Assembly (NCBI RefSeq): GCF_014199985.1
Contig: NZ_JACHOS010000007.1
Coordinates: 124,001 to 188,000 of the forward strand
Origin: Methylorubrum rhodesianum
GTDB taxonomy: Bacteria > Pseudomonadota > Alphaproteobacteria > Rhizobiales > Beijerinckiaceae
DNA length: 64,000 nucleotides
Reading direction: 5' to 3'
In this document: one piece after another, positions 25,915 to 36,800 of the stretch
Layout of the letters: the number at the start of each line of letters is the position of its first letter
How positions within the stretch are numbered: position 1 is the first letter of the stretch
Made by a program: the position numbers and the translations under genes
The notes under the pieces: generated by a model
Database searches by the model: none
What the model saw: only the letters and a program-made list of their open reading frames with translations
Told to the model about the DNA's origin: nothing

Positions 25915-27947
25915 GAGCGCAGGCTGAGGCCGATCCCCTGGCGCTCGGAGAGCGGCGCGACCCCCGTCGGCGCGGCGGCGCGTTCCAACGGCACCCCGGC
26001 CTTCTGAAGATAGTCCACCACCGCGAGCGCCCGCGCCCGCGCAAGGTCGGCTCCGGCGTCCGCCCGCTCGGCCTCGATCTTCTCCGGCTTCGGTTCGGAC
26101 TTCGAATCAGGTTTCGAATCGGACTTCGAATCGGGCTTGGCCGCCTCCTTCGGCTCCGCCTTGCCCTTGCCGGTCTTGGCGGTTTTCGCGTCCTTCTTCG
26201 GATCCGCCTTCGCGTTCGCCTTGACCGGCTTGGGCGCCGTCTCCTTCGCCGCCTCGTCGGCCACCGGATCGGCCGGTGCCTCGGACTTCGCCCCGGCCGG
26301 GTCGAGATGGCCGACGACCTCGATCCGCTCGCCCGGGCAGGCCCGGGCCAGGGCCGCCACGGCGTCGAGGACCGGATAGAACTCGGGCGCGAGCGCCGTG
26401 CTGCCCGGAGCGAAGCGCAGGGGATGGCCGGCGGTGCGCTCGGCCAGGCGCTGACCGCAGCCGCCCGAATCGGCCGTGACCGCCGGCGCCTCGTCGGAGG
26501 CGATCGTGACCGTGGCGCTCCAGCCGGCCGGCAGTGCCCGCGGTAGCGTCCGGCCGAGCCGGGCGGCGCTCTCGGGATAGAGGCTGGTGCCGGTCAGGCG
26601 CAGATCGGTGCCGGCGATCGTCAACTCGCCGGTCGCCAGCGTCGAGAGCGGATCGATCGCCGCCGCGAGCGCTGCGGCGAAGCCGGCCGGAGCGCCGTCG
26701 GCGAGCCGCGTGCGGTCCTGGATCGATTCGCGGAAGAAGCGCGGGTTGAGCCGGGCCAGCAGCGCCTCGCGGGCTGCCTGATCCGGCAGGTGGCCGCTGA
26801 GCGTGACGCTGTCGGCGCCGCGGCGGATGCGCAGGACGTATGGAACGATGGGGCGGGCGGTGAGGGCCACGCCGCCCACGGCAGTTCCGGCGGGACGGGC
26901 GTCGCGCATCAGCGCCTCCGCCTCCGCGACCGCGGCCGTATCCAGAGCGTTGCCTTCGACCGAGATGGCGGCACCCTCGAAGCTGACCCGTCCCTGGTGG
27001 AGCAATCCGGCGAGCTTGAAGACGAAGCGGGCCAGTGCCGGGCCGTCGATCCCCTGCGGCAAGCCGCGGGCGTCGCGCAGCCGGTCGTCGATCGCCGCCC
27101 CCTCCGCTGCCTCCGCGGCGATGGCACGGATCTCCTCGCGGGCACTCTCCGAGGCGACGTGGCCGTCGAGTTCGAGGCTGCCGTCCGGTCGGCGGGAGAC
27201 GCCGAAGCGAAAGTCCGCGACGACCGGCGGCGTGATCTCGACCGTGCCGAGGGTGTAGCCTTGCGGCGGCGTGGCCAGCGCGGTGCGCAGGGCGTCGTAG
27301 GCGGCGAGGCTCGCCGCCTCGCCGCGAATCGAGATGACGGTGTCGTTGAGCGTGGCGACGGCGCCGGTGGTGAGGTCCTGAAGCCGCTCCACGGCGAAGG
27401 CCGCCGCGTCCGGGAAGTCACGCGGCGCGCCCCGCGCGGCTCGGGCTCGGTCACTCAAGGTGGTGTCGCGCGGCAGGGCCGGCTTCAGGCGCTGCGCCAG
27501 CTCGAAGGCGCCGACTTCGGCCGGGCGGCTGCCCTTGGCCTCGATCCGCCCGGCGGCCGGACGCTCCACCGACCAGACGAAGGGGGACACTTCCTCGATC
27601 ACGCCGGTCCGGTCGGTCAGGCGGCGCAGACCCTCGATCGCCGCGAGCCGACCGATGACCGCCTCGCGCTGCGAGGCGTCCGGGGCCTCGCCCGACGCGG
27701 TCAGGTCGCGCCCCGCCACCGAGACCCGCAGCCAGGGCTCGGGCTGCCCCTCCCCGGTCGCGGCCGCGATCTCCGATGCCTGCCGTTCCAGGCGCGCGGT
27801 GACGCGCGACATGCCGAGGGAATAGGCCGCTGCCGCGACCAGGAGAAGGACCGGCAGCCCGACAAGCCAGCCGATGCGAACCAGGCGCGATCGGGACGGA
27901 GGGCCGTGCGGCGGCGTTGATGACGGCGGAAGCGGCGGCATGGACAC
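25911..27947 (-). CDS. BON/OmpA-domain envelope protein with split OmpA domain
   Basis: A 678-residue protein. One membrane helix (residues 25-45) anchors a periplasmic part with BON-like repeats near 80-120, 255-290 and 380-410. The C-terminal OmpA/MotB-like peptidoglycan-binding domain is in two parts, 509-550 (RFAPGSTALAPEFYPVLDAV, IEVVGHLDP) and 630-675 (DLARARALAVVDYLQKAGV), separated by a Lys/Ala/Ser/Pro-rich linker (551-629). The GTG at 27945-27947 is favoured because GAGGAGG lies 9 bases upstream; ATG 27941 is too far from it. A peptidoglycan-tethering role is inferred. Confidence 0.82.
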   Translation of the reverse strand: MSMPPLPPSSTPPHGPPSRSRLVRIGWLVGLPVLLLVAAAAYSLGMSRVTARLERQASEIAAATGEGQPEPWLRVSVAGRDLTASGEAPDASQREAVIGRLAAIEGLRRLTDRTGVIEEVSPFVWSVERPAAGRIEAKGSRPAEVGAFELAQRLKPALPRDTTLSDRARAARGAPRDFPDAAAFAVERLQDLTTGAVATLNDTVISIRGEAASLAAYDALRTALATPPQGYTLGTVEITPPVVADFRFGVSRRPDGSLELDGHVASESAREEIRAIAAEAAEGAAIDDRLRDARGLPQGIDGPALARFVFKLAGLLHQGRVSFEGAAISVEGNALDTAAVAEAEALMRDARPAGTAVGGVALTARPIVPYVLRIRRGADSVTLSGHLPDQAAREALLARLNPRFFRESIQDRTRLADGAPAGFAAALAAAIDPLSTLATGELTIAGTDLRLTGTSLYPESAARLGRTLPRALPAGWSATVTIASDEAPAVTADSGGCGQRLAERTAGHPLRFAPGSTALAPEFYPVLDAVAALARACPGERIEVVGHLDPAGAKSEAPADPVADEAAKETAPKPVKANAKADPKKDAKTAKTGKGKAEPKEAAKPDSKSDSKPDSKSEPKPEKIEAERADAGADLARARALAVVDYLQKAGVPLERAAAPTGVAPLSERQGIGLSLRS

Positions 27948-28082
27948 GGGGCTCGACCTCCTCGGCGGCCGGCGATGCGGCGAGAAGACACGGTCATCGG
28001 GGCGCTTTGAAGGCCGCGACGCTCTCGGGTCGACGCTGCGGCCTGCCGAACTGCGGACCTATACCGCTCCGCCGCGGGAACG

Positions 28083-28109
28083 AAAAAACCCCGGCCGTTA
28101 AGCCGGGGT
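28083..28109 (-). terminator. Porin transcript terminator
   Basis: On the minus strand ACCCCGGC, loop TTAACG, GCCGGGGT form an 8-base-pair stem (28088-28109), followed by a T-run (28083-28088). It stands 82 bases past the porin stop, as expected for a strong single-gene transcript. Confidence 0.85.
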
Positions 28110-28191
28110 CTGGAGGTTTTCCGTCCTCGCCTCCCGTCTCCGGGGGGCGGAGTTTTGAAGCGGCAGGCACGCGGCCTGCCGCGGGTTCGAC

Positions 28192-29859
28192 TTAGAAGTC
28201 GCGCTGCACGCGGAAGCGGGCCTGGAACACGTCCTCGCTGCTGACCGTGCGGGTCGGGACTTGGGCGTTGCCGGCACCAATGAAGCCGCCCTTGTCCTGG
28301 TCGGCGACGCGGCCGCTCTTGACGCCCGTCCGGATGTACTGGCCCTCGATGCCGATATCGAGATCCTTGACCGGCGACCAGATCAGGCTCGCGCCGGTCA
28401 CGATCTGGTAGGTATCGCGCAGCGACTGGCTGGTGGCGTAGCCGACCGGGTTGGTGAGGTAGGAGCCCGGAGCAACGGTGTTGCCGCTGTTGACCAGAGC
28501 GTTCGCCTGGCTGGTGGCCTGACGGGCGCCCGTCGGGAACCAGATCTCACCGTAGCTGGCGTAGAAGGCCGAACGCCACTCCGGCGACCAGTAGTGGAGG
28601 TACGAGGCCACCGCCGTGAAGCTGCTGGACAGCTCGAGACGGCCGGTGAGCGGGTTCACGACCGCGTCGGCAAGGTACTGGTTGAACGGGTTGCCGGCAT
28701 AGACCGAGGCGTTGGCGAGGTAGCCGGCGGTGAAGCGGTTGATGCCGGTGTAGAACGAGGTGCCCTCACCGTAGGCGCCCTGCAGGTAAAGGCCGTCACC
28801 CGGAGCGATGAAGGGCAGGTTGAACTTCACGCCGCCCTGGACCGCCCAGCCGTAATCGGTCTGCGCGCCCGTGCTGATGCCGCGAGCGGCAAGAAGGGCC
28901 TGAGCGTTGGCGGACTGGGTCGCACCGGTGCCGGGGACGCCGACGGATGCGAGGAAGCCGCCGGTGTTGATCTCGCGCACGGCGGCGGAGAGCTGAGCCG
29001 AACCCCACGGAGCGTCGTAGCGCAGCGAGCCGACGAAGTCGGGCAGGCGCGAGCGCTGGACCGCGTCGATGAAGGCCACGGCGGTGGCGTTGCCGGTGGC
29101 ATCGGTGCCGAGGATGATCGGGGTCGGAGCAGTGGTGAGAACCGTCGAGAGGGCACCCGTGCCCGCGGCGGCGCCGGCGGCAGGAACCGCGTTCGTGAAG
29201 AGCGGATTCGTGCGGTAGTTCGGGTCTTCCATCGAGATCGTGGCGGTCCAGCCGTCACCGAACTTCTGCGTATAGGCGAGCAGGTTGGTCGACGGCATGT
29301 TGGAGCCGAGCGAGGAGCCGATGATCTCGTAGTCGGCGGCGTAGAAGTCGTAGAACGAGGAGGCGCGACCCGCGGTCAGGCCGGCGAACTGGATGAACGC
29401 CTTGTCGACGTTGACGAAGTTCTGGATGCGACCGAAGGCGTCCTGGCCGGTGCCGGAGAAGGCATAGCCGCCGCGCAGGTTCGTGCCGGACGATAACTTC
29501 GTGTGGCCGGTGCGGCTCGCCATGTCCATGCGCAGGAAGGCGCGCAGGGTGCCGTAGCCGGTCTGGGTGCGGGCATCGAAGGCGAAGCGGGCAAGACCCG
29601 TGAAGCCCGAGAGGTCGCCGCCGCCGGTGACGCGGCGGCTGTCGCTGCCGATGTAGCCGTACTCGGCGCGGGCGCGGCCGGAGATACGCAGGCAGGTATC
29701 CGTGCCGGGGATGTAAAAGAAGCCGGCGCCGTAGGCAGTGCAGACCCGCACGTACTCGATCGGAACGGCCTTCTTCACCGGCAGGTCGGCGGCCTGAGCC
29801 CCACCCACGATGGTCAGCCCCGCTGCCGATCCAAGGAGAAGGCTCTTGACGAGCTTCAT
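28192..29859 (-). CDS. Outer-membrane porin (Porin_2 family)
   Basis: A 555-residue outer-membrane beta-barrel. Signal peptide MKLVKSLLLGSAAGLTIVGG then AADLPVKKAVPIEYVRVC. The disulfide-forming Cys pair and CLRISGRARAEYGY are typical of alphaproteobacterial Porin_2 proteins; the chain ends in phenylalanine (RFRVQRDF), a BAM-recognition feature. It forms a trimeric channel for small solutes. ATG 29859 has GGAGGG before it. The frame is open further upstream, but those residues do not look like porin. Confidence 0.93.
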   Translation of the reverse strand: MKLVKSLLLGSAAGLTIVGGAQAADLPVKKAVPIEYVRVCTAYGAGFFYIPGTDTCLRISGRARAEYGYIGSDSRRVTGGGDLSGFTGLARFAFDARTQTGYGTLRAFLRMDMASRTGHTKLSSGTNLRGGYAFSGTGQDAFGRIQNFVNVDKAFIQFAGLTAGRASSFYDFYAADYEIIGSSLGSNMPSTNLLAYTQKFGDGWTATISMEDPNYRTNPLFTNAVPAAGAAAGTGALSTVLTTAPTPIILGTDATGNATAVAFIDAVQRSRLPDFVGSLRYDAPWGSAQLSAAVREINTGGFLASVGVPGTGATQSANAQALLAARGISTGAQTDYGWAVQGGVKFNLPFIAPGDGLYLQGAYGEGTSFYTGINRFTAGYLANASVYAGNPFNQYLADAVVNPLTGRLELSSSFTAVASYLHYWSPEWRSAFYASYGEIWFPTGARQATSQANALVNSGNTVAPGSYLTNPVGYATSQSLRDTYQIVTGASLIWSPVKDLDIGIEGQYIRTGVKSGRVADQDKGGFIGAGNAQVPTRTVSSEDVFQARFRVQRDF

Positions 29860-30214
29860 GGTAAACCCTCCAGAAGTTTCGAGACCCACGGGATCGGACT
29901 TCTGTATTGGCCAGGCGCCCCACCTTGCGGTCGAACCGGCCAGTCCTTTTGTCCCTTGGAGCTTGGGCCTTCCCACTCGGGCGTTGGCCAAGCTGCAGCG
30001 GGGTTGTCCCGTCCGCAGCGGCACCATGGTCGAGCGTCGCCGTACGGGCAACAGGCTTAGCTGTCTTGGAGGTGTCACAAAGTGGCTTCGCTGCCGTCTG
30101 TTGCAGCATCGCAACTTAATCCCTGCCCGGCGATAAAGTTTTCCCCGCTCTCAAGGTCAGGGCGAAGGATGATCTCTGGCACTGCGCTGCGGGACTGATG
30201 AGGGGTGAGCGCGG
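29860..30214. other. Porin upstream region
   Basis: This 355-base spacer between the ABC-F gene stop and the porin start should hold the porin promoter and a long 5' leader on the minus strand. A GTTGC-AGCATC-GCAAC inverted repeat occurs at 30100-30115. No convincing -35/-10 pair or coding region was identified. Confidence 0.5.
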
Positions 30215-32038
30215 TCAGCCGCCCTGCGACTCGCGTTGCATCTCGAGAGTGAGCCAGCGTTCCTCGGCGGCGGCGAGCTCCGTCTCCGCGGCACCGAGCA
30301 TCGCGGTCGCCTTCTGGAAGCGCCCGGGGTCGCGGCCGTACAGGCCCGGATCCGACAGAACCTCGCGCAGCTTGGCGATCCCCGCCTCCAGCTCGGCCAT
30401 GCGTCCCGGCAGGGTCTTCAACTCGTGCTGTTCCTTGAAGCCGAGCTTGGTCCGTGCCGGACCCGCCTCCGCGCGCGGGGTCCTCTCCCGCGGCTCCGAG
30501 CGCTCGCGGCCGGCCTTGTCCGGCCCGTCGCTGCGAGCCTCCACGCCGCGACCCCGCTGGTTGAGCATGTCGGTGTAGCCGCCGGCATACTCGACCCAGC
30601 GCCCCTCCCCCTCGCTGACCAGGACGGTGCCCGCCACCCGGTCGAGGAAGTCGCGGTCGTGGCTGACCAGAATCAGCGTGCCGGCATAGTCGCCGAGCAT
30701 CTCCTGCAGCAGGTCGAGGGTTTCGAGGTCGAGGTCGTTGGTCGGCTCGTCGAGCACGAGCAGATTCGAGGGTTGGGCCAGCGCCCGGGCGATCAGCAGC
30801 CGGTTGCGCTCGCCGCCCGAGAGCACGCTCACCGGCGTGCGCGCCTGTTCGGGCGCGAACAGGAAGTCCTTCAGATAACCGATCACGTGGCGGCTTCGCC
30901 CCCCGACCGTGACGCTGTCGCCGCGCCCGCCGGTCAGCACCTCCGTGACCGTGGCGCTCGGTTCCAGGACGGCGCGAGCCTGGTCGAGATGCACCATGTT
31001 GAGCCCGGTGCCGAGGCGCATCTCGCCCGAATCGGGGGGAACCGCGCCGGTCAGCAGGTTGATCAGCGTCGTCTTGCCCGCCCCGTTGGGACCGACGATG
31101 CCGAGCCGGTCGCCGCGCAGCACCCGCAGGGACAGGTCGTGGACGATCCGGCGCTCGCCGTAGGACTTCGAGACGTGCTTGGCCTCGGCGATCAGCGTGC
31201 CCGAGGCCGCACCCTCGCTCGCGGTCAGAACCGCCTGTCCCACCGGGCGGCGGTGCTCGCGACTCTGCTTGCGCAGGTTCTGCAGGTCGGCGAGGCGCCG
31301 CACGTTGCGCTTGCGCCGGGCGGTGACGCCGTAGCGCAGCCAATGCTCTTCGTCGGCGATCTTGCGGTCGAGCTTGTGCTTGTCCCGCTCCTCCTCCTCG
31401 AAGAAGGCGTCGCGCCACGCCTCAAAGCTCGAGAAGCCCTGCTCGATCCGCCGCGTCACGCCGCGGTCGAGCCAGACGGTGGCCCGCGACAGGGCGGAGA
31501 GGAAGCGGCGGTCGTGGCTGATGAGCACGAGGGCCGAGCGGGTCCGCTTCAGCTCGGATTCCAGCCACTCGATCGCCGGCAGGTCGAGGTGGTTGGTGGG
31601 CTCGTCGAGGAGCAGGATGTCGGGCTCGGGCGCCAGCGCCTGGGCGAGCGCCGTCCGGCGCGCCTCGCCGCCCGACAGGCGGCGCGGGTCCTCGCTGCCG
31701 CTCAGGCCGAGGCTTTCCAGCAGGTAGCGGGCGCGGTGGGGGTCGTCGCCGGGGGCGAGTCCGGCCTCCGCGAAGGCCTGCGTGGTCTCGAAGCCGGAAA
31801 AGTCCGGCTCCTGCGCGAGGTAGCGGATGGTGGTTCCGGGCTGGACGAAGCGCACGGCACGGTCCGGTTCCACCAGGCCCGCGGCGATCCGCATGAGGGT
31901 CGACTTGCCCGAGCCGTTGCGGCCGACGAGACAGGTGCGCTCGCCGGGCGCGATCGTCAGCTCGGCCCGCTCGATCAGCGGCGTGCCGCCGAAGGTGAGC
32001 GCGACGTCCTGAAGGGTGAGAAGCGGGGGAGCGGCCAT
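30215..32038 (-). CDS. uup: ABC-F ATPase (Uup-like)
   Basis: A 607-residue ABC-F protein with two nucleotide-binding domains and no membrane segments. First domain: Walker A GRNGSGKST, signature LSGGEARRTALAQAL, LDEPTNHLDL. Second: GPNGAGKTT, LSGGERNRLLIARAL, LDEPTNDLDLETL. The C-terminal part is basic with a coiled coil (ALEAGIAKLREVL; ETELAAAEERW), as in Uup, which acts in ribosome function and DNA-structure tolerance. ATG 32038 (MAAPPLLTLQDVALTFGG) fits the family start. Confidence 0.92.
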   Translation of the reverse strand: MAAPPLLTLQDVALTFGGTPLIERAELTIAPGERTCLVGRNGSGKSTLMRIAAGLVEPDRAVRFVQPGTTIRYLAQEPDFSGFETTQAFAEAGLAPGDDPHRARYLLESLGLSGSEDPRRLSGGEARRTALAQALAPEPDILLLDEPTNHLDLPAIEWLESELKRTRSALVLISHDRRFLSALSRATVWLDRGVTRRIEQGFSSFEAWRDAFFEEEERDKHKLDRKIADEEHWLRYGVTARRKRNVRRLADLQNLRKQSREHRRPVGQAVLTASEGAASGTLIAEAKHVSKSYGERRIVHDLSLRVLRGDRLGIVGPNGAGKTTLINLLTGAVPPDSGEMRLGTGLNMVHLDQARAVLEPSATVTEVLTGGRGDSVTVGGRSRHVIGYLKDFLFAPEQARTPVSVLSGGERNRLLIARALAQPSNLLVLDEPTNDLDLETLDLLQEMLGDYAGTLILVSHDRDFLDRVAGTVLVSEGEGRWVEYAGGYTDMLNQRGRGVEARSDGPDKAGRERSEPRERTPRAEAGPARTKLGFKEQHELKTLPGRMAELEAGIAKLREVLSDPGLYGRDPGRFQKATAMLGAAETELAAAEERWLTLEMQRESQGG

Positions 32039-32088
32039 GCCGGGCTTATGGCAGCAGCCGCAGCCCGGAACAACGGAAGCGAGACGCC

Positions 32089-32340
32089 TCAGGCGGTCGG
32101 GTTGGCCGGGCCGGTGGGCGTCGAATCGGGGAGGCCGGGGCTCTCGACCGGAATTTCGGTCGGCATCGTTCCGGGCGCCTCCGCCGGCGTTCCGCCGGGA
32201 ATCTCGGGACCGGGGCCCGGTTCGGGGATCTGCGGCGAGTCGGGTGTGGCAGGCCCCGGCGCGTCCGGTCCGGGACTGCCCGGGCTCGGGATCTCGGGGC
32301 CGGGCGTGGGGGTTTCCGGGATCGATCCGGGATTGGCCAT
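32089..32340 (-). CDS. Small proline-rich hypothetical protein
   Basis: An 83-residue frame composed mostly of Pro, Gly, Glu, Ser and Thr, beginning MANPGSIPETPTPGPEIP. No domain or hydrophobic segment is seen; it is predicted disordered and acidic. A ribosome-binding site (GAGGTG) lies about 9 bases before ATG 32340, which supports translation. Low complexity makes family assignment unreliable. It lies between the ABC-F gene and the PHA-system gene. Confidence 0.5.
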   Translation of the reverse strand: MANPGSIPETPTPGPEIPSPGSPGPDAPGPATPDSPQIPEPGPGPEIPGGTPAEAPGTMPTEIPVESPGLPDSTPTGPANPTA

Positions 32341-32415
32341 GCGTGCGCACCTCGCTGACGGCGCGTCCGTCGCGCCGTCGTCCGGGCCAACGGGATGCGG
32401 GCGGGCGGGTTCCCG

Positions 32416-32733
32416 CTACTTCTTGGTCAGGAGGAGCTTGTTGCCTTCCTTGCCGACGATCTTCTGAATCTTCTGGGCGAACATCGACAGCAGCAACGGC
32501 ATGCGCACCTCGACGCGGACCACGTCCTGGCCGACGTCGATCTGGCCATCCACGGTCTGAGCCAGGGCGGTGACCGAGTAGTCGAGGCGGTCCCCGGTCC
32601 AGTTCAGCGTGTTGATGGCGATGCCGCTCTTGCCGAGGGCCTCGCGCACGCGGGTGGTGCCCTCGTCGATGCGCCGCCGGGCTTCGTCGCGGCCGAGTTC
32701 ATGCGGGATCTCGACCACCATCGGCTTCGCCAT
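32416..32733 (-). CDS. Polyhydroxyalkanoic acid system family protein
   Basis: A 105-residue protein with the segment KPMVVEIPHELGRDEARRRI and C-terminal KIQKIVGKEGNKLLL. This matches the small PHA_gran_rgn family found near polyhydroxyalkanoate genes. The biochemical role is unknown; the similarity of the fold to SRPBCC-like or steroid-binding proteins is only inferred. The start ATG 32733 has a GAGGAGAGGGAG ribosome-binding site. Confidence 0.8.
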   Translation of the reverse strand: MAKPMVVEIPHELGRDEARRRIDEGTTRVREALGKSGIAINTLNWTGDRLDYSVTALAQTVDGQIDVGQDVVRVEVRMPLLLSMFAQKIQKIVGKEGNKLLLTKK

Positions 32734-32873
32734 CTCGCTCCCTCTCCTCAAGGCGCGGGCCCGGATCATCGATCCGGGCCGCACGTCGTCTGATGAGACA
32801 ATTATGGGAACGGGTCGGTTCCGCGGCAACGCTCGGCGACGGTCCCGGAGACGGCGTCCGCCGTGCGGTCGCC

Positions 32874-33221
32874 TCAGCGCACCACGTTAAGCGAGACGTA
32901 GCTGGTGCCTGACATGCCGATGGCGCGGGCCGAGCCGCGGGCCAGATCGATCACCCGGCCGCCGACGAACGGGCCGCGATCGTTGATCCGCACCACGACG
33001 GAGCGGCCATTGGCGCGGTTCGTGACGCGAACGCGGGTGCCGAAGGGCAGGCTGCGGTGGGCGGCGGTGTATCCATTGGGGTTGAATCGCTCGCCGTTCG
33101 CTGTCTTCCGGCCGCTTCCGTACCAAGAGGCCTGGCCGCTCTGGGCCTGGGCGGGCAGCGTCGCGAGGGCGCCGATGACGGTAGCGAGGCAGGCGGCAGC
33201 GGTCCGGTTGGAAACCTTCAT
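32874..33221 (-). CDS. rlpA: RlpA-family septal-ring lytic transglycosylase
   Basis: A 115-residue exported protein: signal peptide [19 protein letters not shown], cleaved near AQAQ, then a double-psi beta-barrel with [20 protein letters not shown] and [19 protein letters not shown]. The RlpA fold cleaves glycan strands lacking peptide stems at division sites. It has no SPOR domain, so it is a short form. ATG 33221 is preferred to ATG 33233. A CtrA-like site lies about 98 bases upstream. Confidence 0.9.
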   Translation of the reverse strand: MKVSNRTAAACLATVIGALATLPAQAQSGQASWYGSGRKTANGERFNPNGYTAAHRSLPFGTRVRVTNRANGRSVVVRINDRGPFVGGRVIDLARGSARAIGMSGTSYVSLNVVR

Positions 33222-34847
<1,626 letters not shown>

Positions 34848-34861
34848 CGCCGGTCGCGGTT

Positions 34862-34905
34862 GCGAAAGGACAAGTCCTTTCGCGGGTGCAGGGCAGAGCC
34901 CTGCA
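34862..34905. repeat. Two adjacent perfect hairpins (REP-like)
   Basis: First: GCGAAAGGAC (34862-34871), AA, GTCCTTTCGC (34874-34883). Second: TGCAGGGC (34887-34894), AGA, GCCCTGCA (34898-34905). They fill the spacer between convergent ccrM and mutY and look like a bipartite palindromic repeat. They may also act as terminators, though T-runs are lacking. Confidence 0.65.
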
Positions 34906-34912
34906 TCGCCCT

Positions 34913-36127
34913 CTACCGTGTCCGAACGGGCTTCGGCGCCTTCTTCACGATCCGCGCCAAGTCTGATGGCCTGGACGATGCAGGCTTCGGAATCGGCCCG
35001 CGTCGCGGCGGCGGCTCGGGCTCGGGGATCGTCGCGAGATCCGGCTCGCGAACGGGCGCCGGTGCCGATGTTGCCGCGGGCGCCGGGCCGCTGAGTGCGT
35101 GGGCCAGCACCTTCTTCATCGCGCCGGGCAAGGGCTCGGTGTCGAGCGCGGCGCGGGGGGTGAAGCGCATCCCCTCCGGCGGCCGCGTGTCGGTCGCGAC
35201 GCGGGCGAAAAACACTGTCAGCTCGAGGGGAAAGTGGGTGAAGCCGTGCTTCACCACGCCGGGCAGGCGCTTCCAGCGGGCATCGAGCGGGGCGTCGAGC
35301 AGGCCCTTGGCCGGATCGTAATCGGGCAGCCACTCGCTCGTCGGCGGCTCGGCCATGGCGCCGAGCAGGCCTTCCGGCGGCCGGGTGCGCAGCAGGACCG
35401 CCTCGTCGCCGGCCCGCAGCGCCACGAAGGCCGCACCCTTTCGCAGAATGCCCTTCTCCTTCTTCACCTTCCTCGGAAAGGTCTCCTGCAAGCCCTCGGC
35501 GCGGGCGCGGCAGGGCCGCATCCAGGGGCACAGGGCGCAGGCGGGGCGCTTCGGGGTGCAGAGCGTCGCACCGAGATCCATCAGGGCCTGCGCGAAGTCG
35601 CCCGGCCGCCGGTCCGGGACCAGGGCCTGCGTGAAGAGACGGATCTGCGCGCGGGCGGCGGGAAGCGGCGTCTCGATGGCGTGGAGGCGGGTCATCACCC
35701 GCTCGACATTGCCGTCCACCGCCGCCGCCGGCCGGTCGAAGGCGATCGCGGCGATGGCGCCGGCGGTGTAGGCGCCGATGCCGGGCAGCTTGCGCAGGCC
35801 GTCCTCGGTATCGGGAAAGCCCCCCGCGGCGGCGACCGCCTTGGCGCAGGCATGCAGGTTGCGCGCACGGGAATAGTAGCCGAGACCTGCCCAGGCCGAC
35901 ATCACCGCCTCTTCCGGTGCTGCGGCGAGCGCCGTCACGCTGGGAAACAGCGTCAGGAAGTTTTGGAAGTAGGGTTTGACCGCCGTCACGGTGGTCTGCT
36001 GCAGCATGACTTCGGAGAGCCAGACCCGGTAGGGGTCGGGCTGCTCGCCCGGAAGCGCCCGCCAGGGCAGCGCCCGGCGGTGACGGTCGTACCAGGCGAG
36101 GAGGTCGGCGGCCGAGGCGGCGGGCAT
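34913..36127 (-). CDS. mutY: A/G-specific adenine glycosylase
   Basis: A 404-residue base-excision enzyme removing adenine opposite 8-oxoguanine. Catalytic E39 is in LSEVMLQQTTV; the helix-hairpin-helix LPGIGAYTAGAIAAIAFDRP precedes D138 (AVDGNVERV). The 4Fe-4S cluster cysteines are C190, C197, C200 and C206 (C-x6-C-x2-C-x5-C). A NUDIX-like C-terminal domain recognises 8-oxoG. Residues after about 355 are a Pro/Arg-rich tail not typical of E. coli MutY. It is divergent from dciA. Confidence 0.96.
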   Translation of the reverse strand: MPAASAADLLAWYDRHRRALPWRALPGEQPDPYRVWLSEVMLQQTTVTAVKPYFQNFLTLFPSVTALAAAPEEAVMSAWAGLGYYSRARNLHACAKAVAAAGGFPDTEDGLRKLPGIGAYTAGAIAAIAFDRPAAAVDGNVERVMTRLHAIETPLPAARAQIRLFTQALVPDRRPGDFAQALMDLGATLCTPKRPACALCPWMRPCRARAEGLQETFPRKVKKEKGILRKGAAFVALRAGDEAVLLRTRPPEGLLGAMAEPPTSEWLPDYDPAKGLLDAPLDARWKRLPGVVKHGFTHFPLELTVFFARVATDTRPPEGMRFTPRAALDTEPLPGAMKKVLAHALSGPAPAATSAPAPVREPDLATIPEPEPPPRRGPIPKPASSRPSDLARIVKKAPKPVRTR

Positions 36128-36307
36128 GGCCCGTCCTTAACCGGAGCGCGGGGACGGAAAAAGCGTCTTCGGACCCTTTGCCGAAAAGTGACGCGGCCGC
36201 GGCTTCGGGCGGTCGCGCCCCGGCGCCGACTCCCGCAGGGACGGCGTTTCGGCTAGGATGGCGGGAGGGGTGCGCCCACCGCGCATCCCCTGTGTTCCGG
36301 GGTGCCG

Positions 36308-36784
36308 ATGGCGCGCGTCAAACCGCTGAGCGAACTGATCGAGGGCTGCATCGGCCCGGCCTTCGCCGCGCAGGGTTTCGCCTCGTCCGACATCCTGGCC
36401 GCGTGGCCGGACATCGTCGGCGCGCGGCTCGCGGGCGCCTGCCAGCCGGTCAAGCTCGAATGGCCCCGACGCGCCCGGCGCGACGCCGAGGGGCGGCCGG
36501 AGCCCGGCACCCTGATCGTGCGGGTGGAGGGCGCCTTCGCCCTCGAACTCCAGCACCTCGCACCGGTGGTGATCCAGCGGGTCAATGCCCATTACGGCTG
36601 GGCCTGCATCGGCAAGATCGTCCTGCGACAGGATCGGCTGCACCGGGCCTCCCGCCGCGCTCCGCCGAAGACCCTCGACCCGGCGCGGCGCGGCGAGGTG
36701 GCGCTGGCGGTGGCCCGCATTGAGGAGGAGCGCCTGCGTGACGCCCTCGACCGGCTCGGCATCGCCGTGGTGGCGCAGCGATAG
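36308..36784 (+). CDS. DciA-like DUF721 protein
   Basis: A 158-residue protein of the DUF721 (DciA) family: PLSELIEGCIGPAFAAQGF, ILAAWPDIVGARLA, and VEGAFALELQHLAPVVI with a KH-like fold. DciA is the ancestral loader of replicative helicase DnaB in bacteria lacking DnaC; whether this member does so is inferred. ATG 36308 is preferred to GTG 36302. It is divergent from mutY and precedes dsbA, a common alphaproteobacterial order. Confidence 0.85.
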   Translation: MARVKPLSELIEGCIGPAFAAQGFASSDILAAWPDIVGARLAGACQPVKLEWPRRARRDAEGRPEPGTLIVRVEGAFALELQHLAPVVIQRVNAHYGWACIGKIVLRQDRLHRASRRAPPKTLDPARRGEVALAVARIEEERLRDALDRLGIAVVAQR

Positions 36785-36800
36785 CGGCCCCGGCTTCGCG

